DNA of 28,540 nucleotides from Cloacimonetes bacterium UBA4175 (GTDB lineage: Bacteria > Cloacimonadota > Cloacimonadia > Cloacimonadales > Cloacimonadaceae), in contig DFUX01000059.1 in the NCBI GenBank assembly GCA_002379855.1, positions 1 through 28,540 of the forward strand, in the 5' to 3' direction. The notes under the pieces were generated by a model. The model saw nothing but the letters and a program-made list of their open reading frames with translations, was not told where the DNA came from and did not search any database. The position numbers and the translations under genes were made by a program. This document shows positions 16,832-25,917 of the stretch, in pieces. The stretch's first letter is position 1, and each line of letters opens with the position of its first letter.

Positions 16832-18202
16832 TTATAAACTGATACCGATTGACCGCTGCAGGTTTTGGTTGGCAGAGATCACTTCGTAGATGGATTGAAA
16901 GTATTGCAGTTTGATGGCGGAAAGCATCGTCTGGGCGTCAAAAACCTCCAGTTGGATGCCAACCTGGTTCTCGTATCTGACCTGGGCGAGCAAAAGGCTC
17001 CTTTCCGCAAGGCGGATATTTTCTTCCTGGACACGATAGTTTTCCAGAGCGTGTTGCAGTTTCTGATAGTCCTGTGTTATCTGTAAGCGGATCAAATCCT
17101 CATACTCGTTTTGCTGGAATCTGGCTTTGCGCCAGGCATGTTCCGCGTTCCTTCGTTTCGAGCTGTTAGACAGTCCTGTGAAAAGCGGAAGCTGCACACC
17201 GATGCCGATGCTGTAACTGGTGCCAAAATCATCCTTTTCGATGGCAAATTCGTCGGCGGCGGTATAGAGGGAAGCGTTGGCCTGCAGAAAGACATTGGGC
17301 AGGTAGTTTCCCTTTTCCGCGTTCCACTTGATCCTTGCCACCTCAGTGGCGATGTCTGCCAATTCGATCTCGAGCCTGTTTTTCAGGCCTTGAGCTTCGG
17401 CTTCTTCCAGGCTGAGCTGAAAGGGGGGAGGAAGGAGGAATTCGCCTTCGGGCACAGCATCCGGGCTGCCTATCTGTTTTTGGAAAGCGGAAAGCGCGAG
17501 CTCGTAGTTATTCTGCGCCTGAAGCAGTTGAGGCTCCAGCTTGGCTACTTCCAGGCGGGCGCGGAGCAGGTCAAATTCCGATACCTGTCCTTCAGCGTTG
17601 AAAGCCTCCATCCTGTTTAGATGGCGCCTGGCGGTGTCAAGGGCTTCCTGTTGAACGACGGTCAGTTTGTCCGCGAGCAGGCAGGCGTAAAAGAGCTGCG
17701 TGGTGGTGACCACCATATCCTGATCCGCCAGTTGATATTGAAGTCTTTGGATCGAACGGTAGCGGTCCGCGGCGCGGATGCCATTGACCATCTTTCCGCC
17801 GAGGAACAGGACTTGGGAAAATTGAAGCTGGGCAGCGATTGAACCCTCATCGATTGGCGAACTCGGCAACATGCCATTGTAGATACCGCTAACCACTCCA
17901 GCCAGGTAGTAATCGTTTCTCGTGGCGAGGGTATCGAGCCCCGCGGCAAAGTTCATCGCGGGGATTTTTGCAGAATCTGGCAGATAGGTCTTGGAAAGTG
18001 TGTAGCCTCCCACCAGGTTTAACTGGGGCAACAGGGTACCTCGCACTTCGTTGTAGGTTTGATCCGCCATAAGGACATCTTCCTTGGCCATCAGCAGCTT
18101 GCGGTTGTTTTGGCGGGCAAGGCCGATGCTTTCCTCCAGGCTGATGGCGCCGATTTGCGCCAATACGAGAGTTGCGAGGAAGCAGGTGATAATTTGTTTC
18201 AT
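16832..18202 (-). CDS. TolC-family outer membrane efflux protein
   Basis: The start is ATG at 18202, seven bases after AAGGAG. The preceding in-frame TTG is rejected. The 456-residue protein has a signal peptide (MKQIITCFLATLVLAQIGA) and two copies of the long helix-strand pattern typical of OEP proteins, opening ISLEESIGLARQNNRKLLMAKEDV. Long coiled-coil stretches rich in Glu, Arg, Gln and Leu follow. It should trimerise into the channel crossing the outer membrane and periplasm for the adjacent pump. Its ribosome-binding site overlaps the end of the TetR gene, only three bases away, so regulator and pump are co-expressed. Confidence 0.92.
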   Translation of the reverse strand: MKQIITCFLATLVLAQIGAISLEESIGLARQNNRKLLMAKEDVLMADQTYNEVRGTLLPQLNLVGGYTLSKTYLPDSAKIPAMNFAAGLDTLATRNDYYLAGVVSGIYNGMLPSSPIDEGSIAAQLQFSQVLFLGGKMVNGIRAADRYRSIQRLQYQLADQDMVVTTTQLFYACLLADKLTVVQQEALDTARRHLNRMEAFNAEGQVSEFDLLRARLEVAKLEPQLLQAQNNYELALSAFQKQIGSPDAVPEGEFLLPPPFQLSLEEAEAQGLKNRLEIELADIATEVARIKWNAEKGNYLPNVFLQANASLYTAADEFAIEKDDFGTSYSIGIGVQLPLFTGLSNSSKRRNAEHAWRKARFQQNEYEDLIRLQITQDYQKLQHALENYRVQEENIRLAERSLLLAQVRYENQVGIQLEVFDAQTMLSAIKLQYFQSIYEVISANQNLQRSIGISL

Positions 18203-18205
18203 CAA

Positions 18206-18805
18206 TCAACTCCTTTTGATGATGCCATATAAAATTAACTGAATAATCATCTCATGATCGCGTTCGATCCGCGAAACCACGCGCTCTTTGTCAAGGCAAG
18301 AATAGTTAACATCTGAAAGCATGAACCAGTCGTTGATCAACTCCACCAGACGGTCAAAATCCACGTTTTCGTTGATCAGGCCTTCTTCCTTGCCAATGTT
18401 TAGAACCGAGAGCAAAACCGAACTCATCTTGCTCTGGTAAATGCGTTTATCTTCATGCAGGCGTTCTTGGTAGCTCATCGGGATATGAGCCATGCCTTCC
18501 AACAGAATGGGCATATTTGTAAATATGAAGCTCATGGGAAACCTGAAATACATCGTGAGTTTTTCCTCGAAACCTGAGCAGGATTGCAGGCGTTCATCGA
18601 GGATGTTGAAAAACTCTTCGGCTTTTCTATTTACGGCGCTCAGAAACAGTTCTTCCTTGTTGCGGAAATAGTAATAGACAGTTCCTTTGGAGATACGTGC
18701 TTCCCGGGCGATATCGTCCACGGATGTTTTTCCAAAGCTATAGTGTGAAAATAGGCTTATAGCCGTTTCCAGGATTCTGGCCTTCATGTTCGCGGCTTTG
18801 TTCAT
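18206..18805 (-). CDS. TetR family transcriptional regulator of the efflux operon
   Basis: This is a 199-residue regulator with an N-terminal helix-turn-helix (about 10-55): ILETAISLFSHYSFGKTSVDDIA, then ISKGTVYYYFRNKEELF, the TetR signature. The C-terminal ligand-binding domain is divergent, as is normal, and carries two cysteines (SCSGF and YSCLD). It is the first gene of the operon, so it probably represses itself and the pump until a ligand, perhaps a pump substrate, binds. A candidate operator lies in its promoter at 18876-18891. The ATG is supported by AGAGG a few bases upstream. Confidence 0.93.
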   Translation of the reverse strand: MNKAANMKARILETAISLFSHYSFGKTSVDDIAREARISKGTVYYYFRNKEELFLSAVNRKAEEFFNILDERLQSCSGFEEKLTMYFRFPMSFIFTNMPILLEGMAHIPMSYQERLHEDKRIYQSKMSSVLLSVLNIGKEEGLINENVDFDRLVELINDWFMLSDVNYSCLDKERVVSRIERDHEMIIQLILYGIIKRS

Positions 18806-18868
18806 ACTCCAACCTCTTTTAATTTGATACCGAAAAGCGTGATATGTATTCGTAACTGACTATTTGAC

Positions 18869-18898
18869 TCTAAACATTCAAACGGTCGAATCAGTCAA
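18869..18898 (-). promoter_or_regulatory. Promoter of the TetR-efflux operon
   Basis: On the minus strand, TTGACT (18893-18898) is followed after 18 bp by TTTAGA (18869-18874), about 65 bp before the TetR ATG. The -10 match is moderate. Confidence 0.5.
18876..18891. promoter_or_regulatory. Candidate TetR operator (imperfect palindrome)
   Basis: ATTCAAACGGTCGAAT matches its own reverse complement at 12 of 16 positions, with perfect ATTC/GAAT ends and a CG centre. It lies inside the -35/-10 spacer of the TetR promoter, the usual place for an autorepressor site. Confidence 0.45.
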
Positions 18899-19042
18899 GA
18901 CAAAAATGCAAGCACTGTCAAAATATCAGCCTTCAGGAAGATAACATATTCGTAGTCAAGCTATTGAGTAATTCACTCAACCCCTCTGCAAGAAAGCCAT
19001 CCCGCCCTCACTCGCCAGCGGCATCTAACTCTATATTTTCTT

Positions 19043-19130
19043 TAGGTTTTCCGTAACTTGGTTAAAGATGACTTAAGGATGATAGAGGCAAAACCTTCAG
19101 CAGCAAAGGAGAAAGGTATGAAATAGAACT
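19043..19130 (+). repeat. Dispersed repeat R1, copy C (decayed)
   Basis: A 66-base core (19058-19123) aligns without gaps to the minus-strand core of copy B at 6623-6688. Of the 22 aligned codons in the copy B frame, 7 are identical, 6 differ silently and 5 more are conservative changes. A TAG at 19124 then ends the frame. Flanking similarity is weak. Confidence 0.6.
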
Positions 19131-19391
19131 GGAAATTGAGCGTTTTACTCTTTCATTTTAATATAGTATTACTGCTTAGGCAATGGCATCTGACACGCGT
19201 AACAATCCTCCCTCCGGAATGGCGGTAACCCTCCTAATCGAGTTTTAACTTGACAAAAAAGTCTTTCCAGGAATCCATAGTGGAAAGGATAAATACCGCA
19301 AATCAGACGGTTCTTTGTTACGTATCGATATGACAAACGACATTCCCGTAACAATCACCGCCAGATAGCGAGACAGCATGAGAGGTTTTAG

Positions 19392-21419
19392 ATGCCCCAT
19401 AAAAAAATGTTTGAAGTTAAACTGGACCCGATATTGCCCCCTGATCCAGTCTTTGAGCCAAATATCCGCAGAGCACCACATAGAGGGCTCAATCTAAATA
19501 AAAAAGAAATCGCCTTAGCGGTCAAGAACGCATTGCGCTATGTGCCCCATGAACTCCACGCGAAGCTTGCCCCGGAGTTTTTGGATGAGCTATTGAACCA
19601 CGGGCGCATCTATGGATACCGCTACCGTCCCGAGGGAAAGATCAAAGGATTGCCCCTGGACAGATATAAAGGCATCACATCCGCCAAAGCGTTGCAGGTG
19701 ATGATCGACAACAACCTGGATTTCGATGTCGCCCTCTATCCCTATGAGCTTGTCACTTACGGCGAAACCGGGCAGGTCTGCCAGAACTGGATGCAATACT
19801 GCCTGATCAAAAAGTATCTGGAAGTGATGACGGAAGAACAGACTCTGGTTGTCCAGTCCGGCCATCCCCTGGGTCTTTTCCCTTCACGTCCCGAGGCTCC
19901 GCGCGTGATTTCCACCAACGGTCTGGTGATCGGGAACTGGGACAATCCGGAGGAGTTCAAGCGACTGACCGCATTGGGAGTTGCCAATTACGGGCAGATG
20001 ACTGCCGGGGGCTGGATGTATATCGGCCCTCAGGGAATAGTTCACGGAACCTACATCACCTTGCTCAATGCGGGCAGGAAATACCTTGGCATCCCTGCTG
20101 ACAAAGACCTAAGCGGAATCCTGTATATCTCTTCCGGATTGGGCGGCATGAGTGGAGCCCAGTCTAAAGCGGTAGAGATAGCCGGAGGGATAGGCGTCAT
20201 CGCCGAGGTTGACTACAGCCGCATCGAAACCAGGCACAGCCAGGGTTGGGTCGCCAAAGTATCCAGCGACCTCCCGGAAATCTTCCGTTGGGTCGAGGAA
20301 TACCGCAAGAGCGGCAAACCTGTCTCCATTGCGTATTATGGTAACATAGTCGATCTTCTGGAATACGTGGACACCCACAACCTGAAAGCCGAGCTGCTCT
20401 CTGACCAAACCTCCTGCCATGCAGTCTATGAAGGAGGCTATACTCCGGCAGGCTTGAGCTTTGAAGAAGGCAGGCAATTGCTTTCGACCGACACCGATGC
20501 CTTCCGCAAGAAAGTAGATGAATCCCTCCAGCGCCACTTCAGGGTTATCTCCCGCCTCAGCGCAAAAGGATCAAAGTTTTGGGACTATGGAAACAGCTTC
20601 CTGGCATCGGTCTTCGATTCCGGCGAACACAGTATCGCCAGAAACGGAATCAACACCAGCGAAGGGTTCATCTTCCCCTCTTATGTGGAGGACATCATGG
20701 GTCCCCTCTGTTTCGACTTTGGCTATGGCCCCTTCCGCTGGGTTTGCCTGAGTGGAAAAGACGAAGACCTGAGAGCCACAGACCAAGCCGCCGCAGAATT
20801 GATAGATCCCAACCGCAACGCGATGGACAGGGACAATTACCATTGGATCGTGAACGCTGAAGAAAACAAACTTGTAGTCGGTACCAAAGCCCGCATCCTC
20901 TACGCTGACGAGATGGGCAGAGTCAATATCGCCCTCAGATTCAACCAACTGGTGAAGGAAGGTAAGATAGGCCCGGTGATGTTGGGCCGCGACCATCACG
21001 ACACATCGGGCACCGACTCCCCCTTCAGGGAAACCGCCAATATCCGTGACGGCAGCAATGTGATGGCTGATATGGCTACTCATTGCTTTGGCGGAAACAT
21101 CGCCAGAGGCATGACCCTTGTGGTGCTTTCCAACGGCGGAGGAGTTGGCGTCGGCCGCGCCATCAACGGCGGTAACGGAATCGTCCTGGATGGCAGCGCC
21201 AGAATTGACGCCGTGGTCAGATCAGGCCTTTCCTGGGATGTGATGGGAGGAGTTGGCAGACGCGGCTGGGCCCGCAATCCCAACGCCATCCAAACAGTCC
21301 AGGCTTGGAATGAAGCCCACCCAACGGAAGGACACATTACAGTTCCCAGCCCGATGGATGACGAGCAGATCGAAGCCCTGATCGGCGAAACTCTTGTCAA
21401 GCACAAGGCAGGCAGATGA
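19392..21419 (+). CDS. hutU: Urocanate hydratase, long form
   Basis: This 675-residue enzyme matches the long urocanase form of about 670-680 residues, rather than the 550-560 residue form of many bacteria. It adds water to urocanate to give imidazolonepropionate in histidine degradation, using tightly bound NAD+ in the cytoplasm. Visible signatures are IRRAPHRGLNL near the N terminus, the NAD-binding ISSGLGGMSGAQ, DQTSCH, a FGYGPFRWVCLSG segment and the long conserved GRDHHDTSGTDSPFRETAN to GRAINGGNG block. GAGAGG six bases before the ATG supports the start. No other hut gene is in the window. It leads a run of seven overlapping genes. Confidence 0.96.
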   Translation: MPHKKMFEVKLDPILPPDPVFEPNIRRAPHRGLNLNKKEIALAVKNALRYVPHELHAKLAPEFLDELLNHGRIYGYRYRPEGKIKGLPLDRYKGITSAKALQVMIDNNLDFDVALYPYELVTYGETGQVCQNWMQYCLIKKYLEVMTEEQTLVVQSGHPLGLFPSRPEAPRVISTNGLVIGNWDNPEEFKRLTALGVANYGQMTAGGWMYIGPQGIVHGTYITLLNAGRKYLGIPADKDLSGILYISSGLGGMSGAQSKAVEIAGGIGVIAEVDYSRIETRHSQGWVAKVSSDLPEIFRWVEEYRKSGKPVSIAYYGNIVDLLEYVDTHNLKAELLSDQTSCHAVYEGGYTPAGLSFEEGRQLLSTDTDAFRKKVDESLQRHFRVISRLSAKGSKFWDYGNSFLASVFDSGEHSIARNGINTSEGFIFPSYVEDIMGPLCFDFGYGPFRWVCLSGKDEDLRATDQAAAELIDPNRNAMDRDNYHWIVNAEENKLVVGTKARILYADEMGRVNIALRFNQLVKEGKIGPVMLGRDHHDTSGTDSPFRETANIRDGSNVMADMATHCFGGNIARGMTLVVLSNGGGVGVGRAINGGNGIVLDGSARIDAVVRSGLSWDVMGGVGRRGWARNPNAIQTVQAWNEAHPTEGHITVPSPMDDEQIEALIGETLVKHKAGR

Positions 21420-22792
21420 GCAGCATGCTTAGCCACTTCAACAAGCTGATGAAGGCCCACTCCATCCCTGAAAGCGTGATCCGCACTTTTGGTTCTTACT
21501 ATAAGCTGCTTGAAAGCGGCGCCAGCGGCCAGATACCGGGTTCAGAAATCAAAGCCCCATCGCCGGAGAACCTGATCGACTACAACGAGGTCAACTCATA
21601 CAGGAATCAAGGTATCCTGAAAAACATAGTGGTGATCAAGCTTAATGGAGGATTGGGCACCAGTATGGGCCTCAGCGCGGCCAAAAGCCTGCTTCCCGTG
21701 AAAGGCAACATGAACTTTCTGGATATCATCACGAGGCAGGTGCTTTCCCTGCGGGCAGGTTCCGGCTATGAAGTGCTGTTGATGTTTATGAACAGCTACA
21801 ACACGGAAGAGGACACCCTCAACTATCTAAACAGATATCCTGACCTGGGACGCCAGAAACTGCCCCTGTCGTTTTTGCAGAACAGATTCCCCCGCATCCG
21901 GCAGGACAATCTGAAGCCCTATGAAAACGAAAACGAAGCCAAGATGTGGAATCCTCCCGGCCACGGGGACATCTACGCCGCCCTGAACACTTCCGGATTG
22001 CTGGACAGTATGATAGAAAATGGCTACCGCTACGCCTTTATCTCAAACTCCGACAACCTGGGAGCCACAGTGGATACCGGAATACCCGCCTTTATGGAGG
22101 AAAAGGGTATCCAGTTCCTGATCGAGGTTTGCGAACGCACCGCTGCTGACAGGAAAGGCGGGCATCTGAGCGAAGACCTGAACGGACGGCTTCTGCTGCG
22201 CGAAGTGGCGCAGTGCCCCGCCGACGAGCTTGACGAGTTCCAGAATATTGAATATTATAAATATTTCAACACCAACAATATTTGGGTCGATCTCCAGGCC
22301 CTGCAGTGGAATCTGATCGCCGAGGACGGGGTCATGATCCTGCCTTTGATAGTGAATCCCAAGGTGGTGGACGGAACTCCCGTCTATCAACTGGAAACAG
22401 CCATGGGAGCCGCCATCAATATCTTTAACAACTCCAAGGCGTTGGTGGTGCCCCGCAGCCGCTTTGCCCCCGTGAAGAAAAACACTGACCTGCTCGCCAT
22501 CTGGTCTGACGCCTACGAGTTGAACGACCAATACCAGGTGGTTCTCAAACGTGGCTTGGACGCTCCTCCACTGATCGAACTCGATGAGCGCTATTACGGC
22601 AAGATAGACCAGTTGCTCGAGCGGTTCAAAGATGGCGTTCCCTCGCTTGCTGGATGCAAGTCTTTCAAGGTTACAGGAGATATTAGCTTTGGCGAGGATG
22701 TGATCTGCGAAGGCGAAGTCAGTATCACATCCAGTCAACCGGCATATATCAAGAGCAAGCTGATCACTCAGCATCTGAATCTGGACTCATAG
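21416..22792 (+). CDS. UTP--glucose-1-phosphate uridylyltransferase (eukaryote-like UDPGP family)
   Basis: The 458-residue protein belongs to the UDPGP family (PF01704) and not to the bacterial GalU type. Key marks are the nucleotide-binding loop KLNGGLGTSMGLSAAKSLLPVKG, the GHGDIYAAL segment and SNSDNLGATVD, followed by a left-handed beta-helix-like C terminus. It should make UDP-glucose from UTP and glucose-1-phosphate for glycans or storage. Related UDP-sugar pyrophosphorylases share these motifs, so the sugar is not certain. Its ATG overlaps the hutU TGA in an ATGA. Confidence 0.9.
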   Translation: MSSMLSHFNKLMKAHSIPESVIRTFGSYYKLLESGASGQIPGSEIKAPSPENLIDYNEVNSYRNQGILKNIVVIKLNGGLGTSMGLSAAKSLLPVKGNMNFLDIITRQVLSLRAGSGYEVLLMFMNSYNTEEDTLNYLNRYPDLGRQKLPLSFLQNRFPRIRQDNLKPYENENEAKMWNPPGHGDIYAALNTSGLLDSMIENGYRYAFISNSDNLGATVDTGIPAFMEEKGIQFLIEVCERTAADRKGGHLSEDLNGRLLLREVAQCPADELDEFQNIEYYKYFNTNNIWVDLQALQWNLIAEDGVMILPLIVNPKVVDGTPVYQLETAMGAAINIFNNSKALVVPRSRFAPVKKNTDLLAIWSDAYELNDQYQVVLKRGLDAPPLIELDERYYGKIDQLLERFKDGVPSLAGCKSFKVTGDISFGEDVICEGEVSITSSQPAYIKSKLITQHLNLDS

Positions 22793-22803
22793 GAGGATCG
22801 CTG

Positions 22804-23733
22804 ATGGTTTCCAAGGCGGCAAAGATCAGGTTGGGCCTGTTTCTTAGCGTAGGCATATCGATCCTTGTACTGTTTTTCATTGTGGTAGCCGGAAGGCATC
22901 TGATGCAACACCAGGACATCTACTTCATCGAGTTTGAGAACTACTCTGTGAGTGGACTCAATGTAGGCGGGACAGTCAATTACAACGGAATACCGATTGG
23001 CAGGGTCGAGGAAATCAAGATCAAGCCTAACGATGTCACCAAAGTGGTTCTCAAAGTTGGACTGGATAAAGGCACCCCCATCAAGTCAGACAGCGAAGCC
23101 ATCCTCATATGGGTTGGAATCACCGGAGTAAAAGCTGTGGAGATCAGAGGAGGCACCAACCAGGCAGCCGATCTTAAGCCAAAAAGCTTCATTCGCAGGG
23201 GAGTTTCATCGCTGGACGATATCTCCACCAGGGCGCTAACAATCGCTGAAAAGATCGATGTCATAGCCACCAACATCAGTTCCATGACCAATCCCGAAAA
23301 CCAAGCCAATCTCGCCGGCATCCTTGGAAAAACGAACTCGATCCTGGCAGCCACGGAAACCGATCTTGCCTCCACGCTGCAAAGCCTCAGCGTTCTGGCA
23401 GCCAACGCCGCGGAGATGAGCCGCAAGCTGAACAGTTCCCTGGACAGGGTCAACAATGTCCTGACCTCGGCTGAGCTGGATTCTCTGGTAGCCAACATCA
23501 ACAACATATCAGCCCAACTGAAAGCGGCCGACCTCCAGAACCTGATCGGCCAGTTGAGCGAGACAACCAGCAAAACGGGAAGTATGGTCTCCAACGTCGA
23601 TCGGCTGCTTATCAGCAACAGAGCCAATTTGACCGAGATCTTGGAATCTCTGCGGGAAGCGAGTGAGAACCTCAACGAATTTTCCCGCCAGATCGCCGAC
23701 CAGCCTTCCATTATTCTGAGGGGTAACAGATGA
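22804..23733 (+). CDS. MCE domain lipid-binding protein (MlaD-like)
   Basis: The 309-residue protein has one N-terminal membrane segment (about 10-30) and a single MCE domain (about 37-115, with VSGLNVGGTVNYNGIPIGRVEEI and the SEAILIWVGITGVKAVEI strand). A long Ser/Asn/Leu-rich helical tail, probably coiled-coil, follows and ends QPSIILRG. MCE proteins assemble as hexameric rings in the periplasm that hold phospholipids in a central pore. The tail is longer than in E. coli MlaD and could extend the channel. AGGAGG overlapping the previous stop gives a strong ribosome-binding site seven bases before the ATG. Confidence 0.92.
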   Translation: MVSKAAKIRLGLFLSVGISILVLFFIVVAGRHLMQHQDIYFIEFENYSVSGLNVGGTVNYNGIPIGRVEEIKIKPNDVTKVVLKVGLDKGTPIKSDSEAILIWVGITGVKAVEIRGGTNQAADLKPKSFIRRGVSSLDDISTRALTIAEKIDVIATNISSMTNPENQANLAGILGKTNSILAATETDLASTLQSLSVLAANAAEMSRKLNSSLDRVNNVLTSAELDSLVANINNISAQLKAADLQNLIGQLSETTSKTGSMVSNVDRLLISNRANLTEILESLREASENLNEFSRQIADQPSIILRGNR

Positions 23734-25916
23734 AGCGCAACCAGCTAATAACCCGCCTGAATTGCACCCTGATACTGCTCTTTAGCGCCTTATTGCTTCT
23801 GGGTGGATGTCTGCACAAAGTGGACAGAACGGTCACCAATTACTATGTTTTGGACTATCTTCCCGCCACAGAAAACGACCAGCTCAGACTGGCCAAACCC
23901 TTCCCAAAGAACATCGAAGTCCTTGACGCCACCATCGACCGCACCTATTCACGCAATCAACTGGTGGTGAAGGACAGCTTTACAAGGATCAGATATCTGC
24001 CTTTCGACATCTGGGCAAACAGGCTCAGCGACGCCATACCCAATCTGGTGGCCCAACGCTTGCGCGCCTACAACATTTTCCGCAGGGTGGACCGCGACGC
24101 CGCTGAGGCTGCTCCTGATTACTACCTGCAAATTAACATTCTCAATGTGGAAAAGATAGAAGGACTCCATCCGAAAGCCCATCTGCGCCTGGAGTTCCTG
24201 TTGCGGGATGCCAAATCGCAGAGCGTTCTGCTTTCCTACAAACCCGAACGTTATTCAGAGCTGCCGGACAATAGCACCGTCTATCTGGTGCAAACTTACA
24301 ATGTGATGCTGATGCAGGAAACCGATATCTTCGCCGCAAAGTGCAGGCTGTTTCTGGAAGGCAAGGACGAAGAGACTGATCTGCTCCCCGAAAAGCAGAG
24401 CCCCCTGCAAAACTTCATTTACACAGCCGCTTCCGAAGCAGCCGCCGAAACTGCTGGCGGAGAGCTACTTTTGCCCTTGCTTTCCAATCAAAACACTGTA
24501 ATTCGCTACACTGTGGAACAAATGAATGAAGACGGGGATATCGTCAACCGCCTGGAAGCTGAATTCGGCAAGGAACTGCCTCTCGAACCCGGAAACTATC
24601 TGATCACTATCGGCGAAAACCAGGAGATTCAGATCCCGGCTGAGATCAAACCCCGCATGCGCACAGTAGTGAGTGGGCATTGGTCGGAACTGGTGGTCAA
24701 GATCATGGACCAGAGCCAGACCAGGGTGCGCTTGCCCTATGACCTATGGATCAAGGATGCCGACGAATACGATTACTATCTCTACGGTTCGGACACCAGT
24801 ATTGGCGATGAGGACCTGGGACAACCAGACAAGGTGTGGATTCTGAAGCCTGGCACATACATGATCAAACTGGGTGGATTCTGGAACGATTTCAAGGACT
24901 TCACCACGGTCAACATCAACCCTGGCCAGAACGAGATCCTTACCGTGGTGGTGGATCCTTCCGGAGAAGGCAACTTCATGATTGGGGCGGGAATCCTGGG
25001 AGAAGAACCCCTCTTCAGAGACAAACCACTGGTCCACAAAGGCGCCATTCACGGCAACATCAACCTCAACACCCGCAATAGCGACGACCAAAAGGACGCC
25101 GAGTTCAACCTGAATATTATCGGCCAACTGGAAAACAATCTGGACCTGAGCTTTCCTTACAGTCACTACACCGCCCGCAGTATCTATGACCTGGGTATGA
25201 GCCACGGAACTGGCAGAGACCTGCAGATCAGCACAGATTCCTATTCTCTCAAGAATGTTATGCTTTTCACCCCTTGGGAAGCCAGAGAAAAGCTGAAAGA
25301 CTTTTCTTTTTATGGCCGGCTTGATCTGAAAACCCACTTTTTTGACGAGACCCGCAAATTTGACGATCCTAAAAACTTGCTTGTCCTTTCCCACAAAAGT
25401 GACACTCTGCAGGTGCTCACCAATGCTGACCATCTTAAAACAAAACAGCCCTTCTTCCCCATGAATCTCAAGGAAGGCCTGGGCATCACCTACCGTTGGG
25501 TGATGAACCCCAAGGTCGCCCTCAGCCTGCGTGGAGGTTATGGCTGGCAGCAGGAATTCAATCGCGACAGCTACAACTACGTGGAACGCGCCTTGGTGGA
25601 CTCACTCTACTATGACATGTATATGGAAGGCTCTGATAAAAACGACCATGGACTGGAGAGCACCCTCATCCTTTCAGCCCTCAACCTGATGCGCTTCCTG
25701 AACATCAATTCCACATTTGAGGTTTTTATTCCCATGAACCGCGACCACGTCCGCCCTCGTTTTGAAAGCGAGAGCCGCTTCAACATCCGTCTCTACCGCA
25801 ACGTCTCTCTGGATCTGAAGCTCACCGCCGCTTATGAGCGCAAGGATGAGCGGGCTCGTCAGGACTGGATCGTTTACGGCTTGGATTCGTTCTTGCGCAT
25901 TTCGCTCTATTACTGA
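23730..25916 (+). CDS. ABC transport auxiliary lipoprotein fused to PEGA-like units and a predicted outer-membrane beta-barrel
   Basis: The 728-residue protein begins as a lipoprotein (LLLLGGC, C27). Residues about 35-215 look like the ABC_trans_aux/PqiC lipoprotein domain that accompanies MCE transporters (NYYVLDYLP, then a segment ending WANRLSDAIPNLVAQRL). Two similar beta units follow, LEPGNYLITIG (about 285) and LKPGTYMIKLGG (about 372), resembling PEGA domains. Residues about 433-728 are rich in alternating polar and aromatic strands and end SFLRISLYY, with a terminal aromatic as in outer-membrane barrels. Stand-alone PqiC-type lipoproteins are about 190-220 residues, so this is over three times longer. 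It overlaps mlaD by an ATGA and lies directly before the permease. The barrel assignment is inference from pattern only. Confidence 0.8.
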   Translation: MKRNQLITRLNCTLILLFSALLLLGGCLHKVDRTVTNYYVLDYLPATENDQLRLAKPFPKNIEVLDATIDRTYSRNQLVVKDSFTRIRYLPFDIWANRLSDAIPNLVAQRLRAYNIFRRVDRDAAEAAPDYYLQINILNVEKIEGLHPKAHLRLEFLLRDAKSQSVLLSYKPERYSELPDNSTVYLVQTYNVMLMQETDIFAAKCRLFLEGKDEETDLLPEKQSPLQNFIYTAASEAAAETAGGELLLPLLSNQNTVIRYTVEQMNEDGDIVNRLEAEFGKELPLEPGNYLITIGENQEIQIPAEIKPRMRTVVSGHWSELVVKIMDQSQTRVRLPYDLWIKDADEYDYYLYGSDTSIGDEDLGQPDKVWILKPGTYMIKLGGFWNDFKDFTTVNINPGQNEILTVVVDPSGEGNFMIGAGILGEEPLFRDKPLVHKGAIHGNINLNTRNSDDQKDAEFNLNIIGQLENNLDLSFPYSHYTARSIYDLGMSHGTGRDLQISTDSYSLKNVMLFTPWEAREKLKDFSFYGRLDLKTHFFDETRKFDDPKNLLVLSHKSDTLQVLTNADHLKTKQPFFPMNLKEGLGITYRWVMNPKVALSLRGGYGWQQEFNRDSYNYVERALVDSLYYDMYMEGSDKNDHGLESTLILSALNLMRFLNINSTFEVFIPMNRDHVRPRFESESRFNIRLYRNVSLDLKLTAAYERKDERARQDWIVYGLDSFLRISLYY

Positions 25917-25917
25917 T

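Larger units (their letters stand above)
18806..19391. other. Intergenic region between the TetR gene and hutU
   Basis: About 590 bp without a gene. It holds the TetR promoter and candidate operator on the left, the decayed repeat copy C in the middle and the hutU upstream region on the right. The hutU side has a TTGACA at 19250-19255 without a convincing -10, and a loose inverted repeat CTTTCC/GGAAAG at 19263-19268 and 19282-19287. Confidence 0.5.

Noticed and set aside
19435..19470. Partial match to the R2 motif (GATCCAGTCTTTGAGCC) near the start of hutU
   Set aside because: The match is short and the frame encodes a plausible urocanase N terminus, so it is treated as chance similarity.
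25834..25917. Upstream start of the MlaE fusion overlapping the lipoprotein-barrel gene
   Set aside because: The STAS domain begins at the ATG at 25918, and the extension would read out of frame through the end of a real gene.
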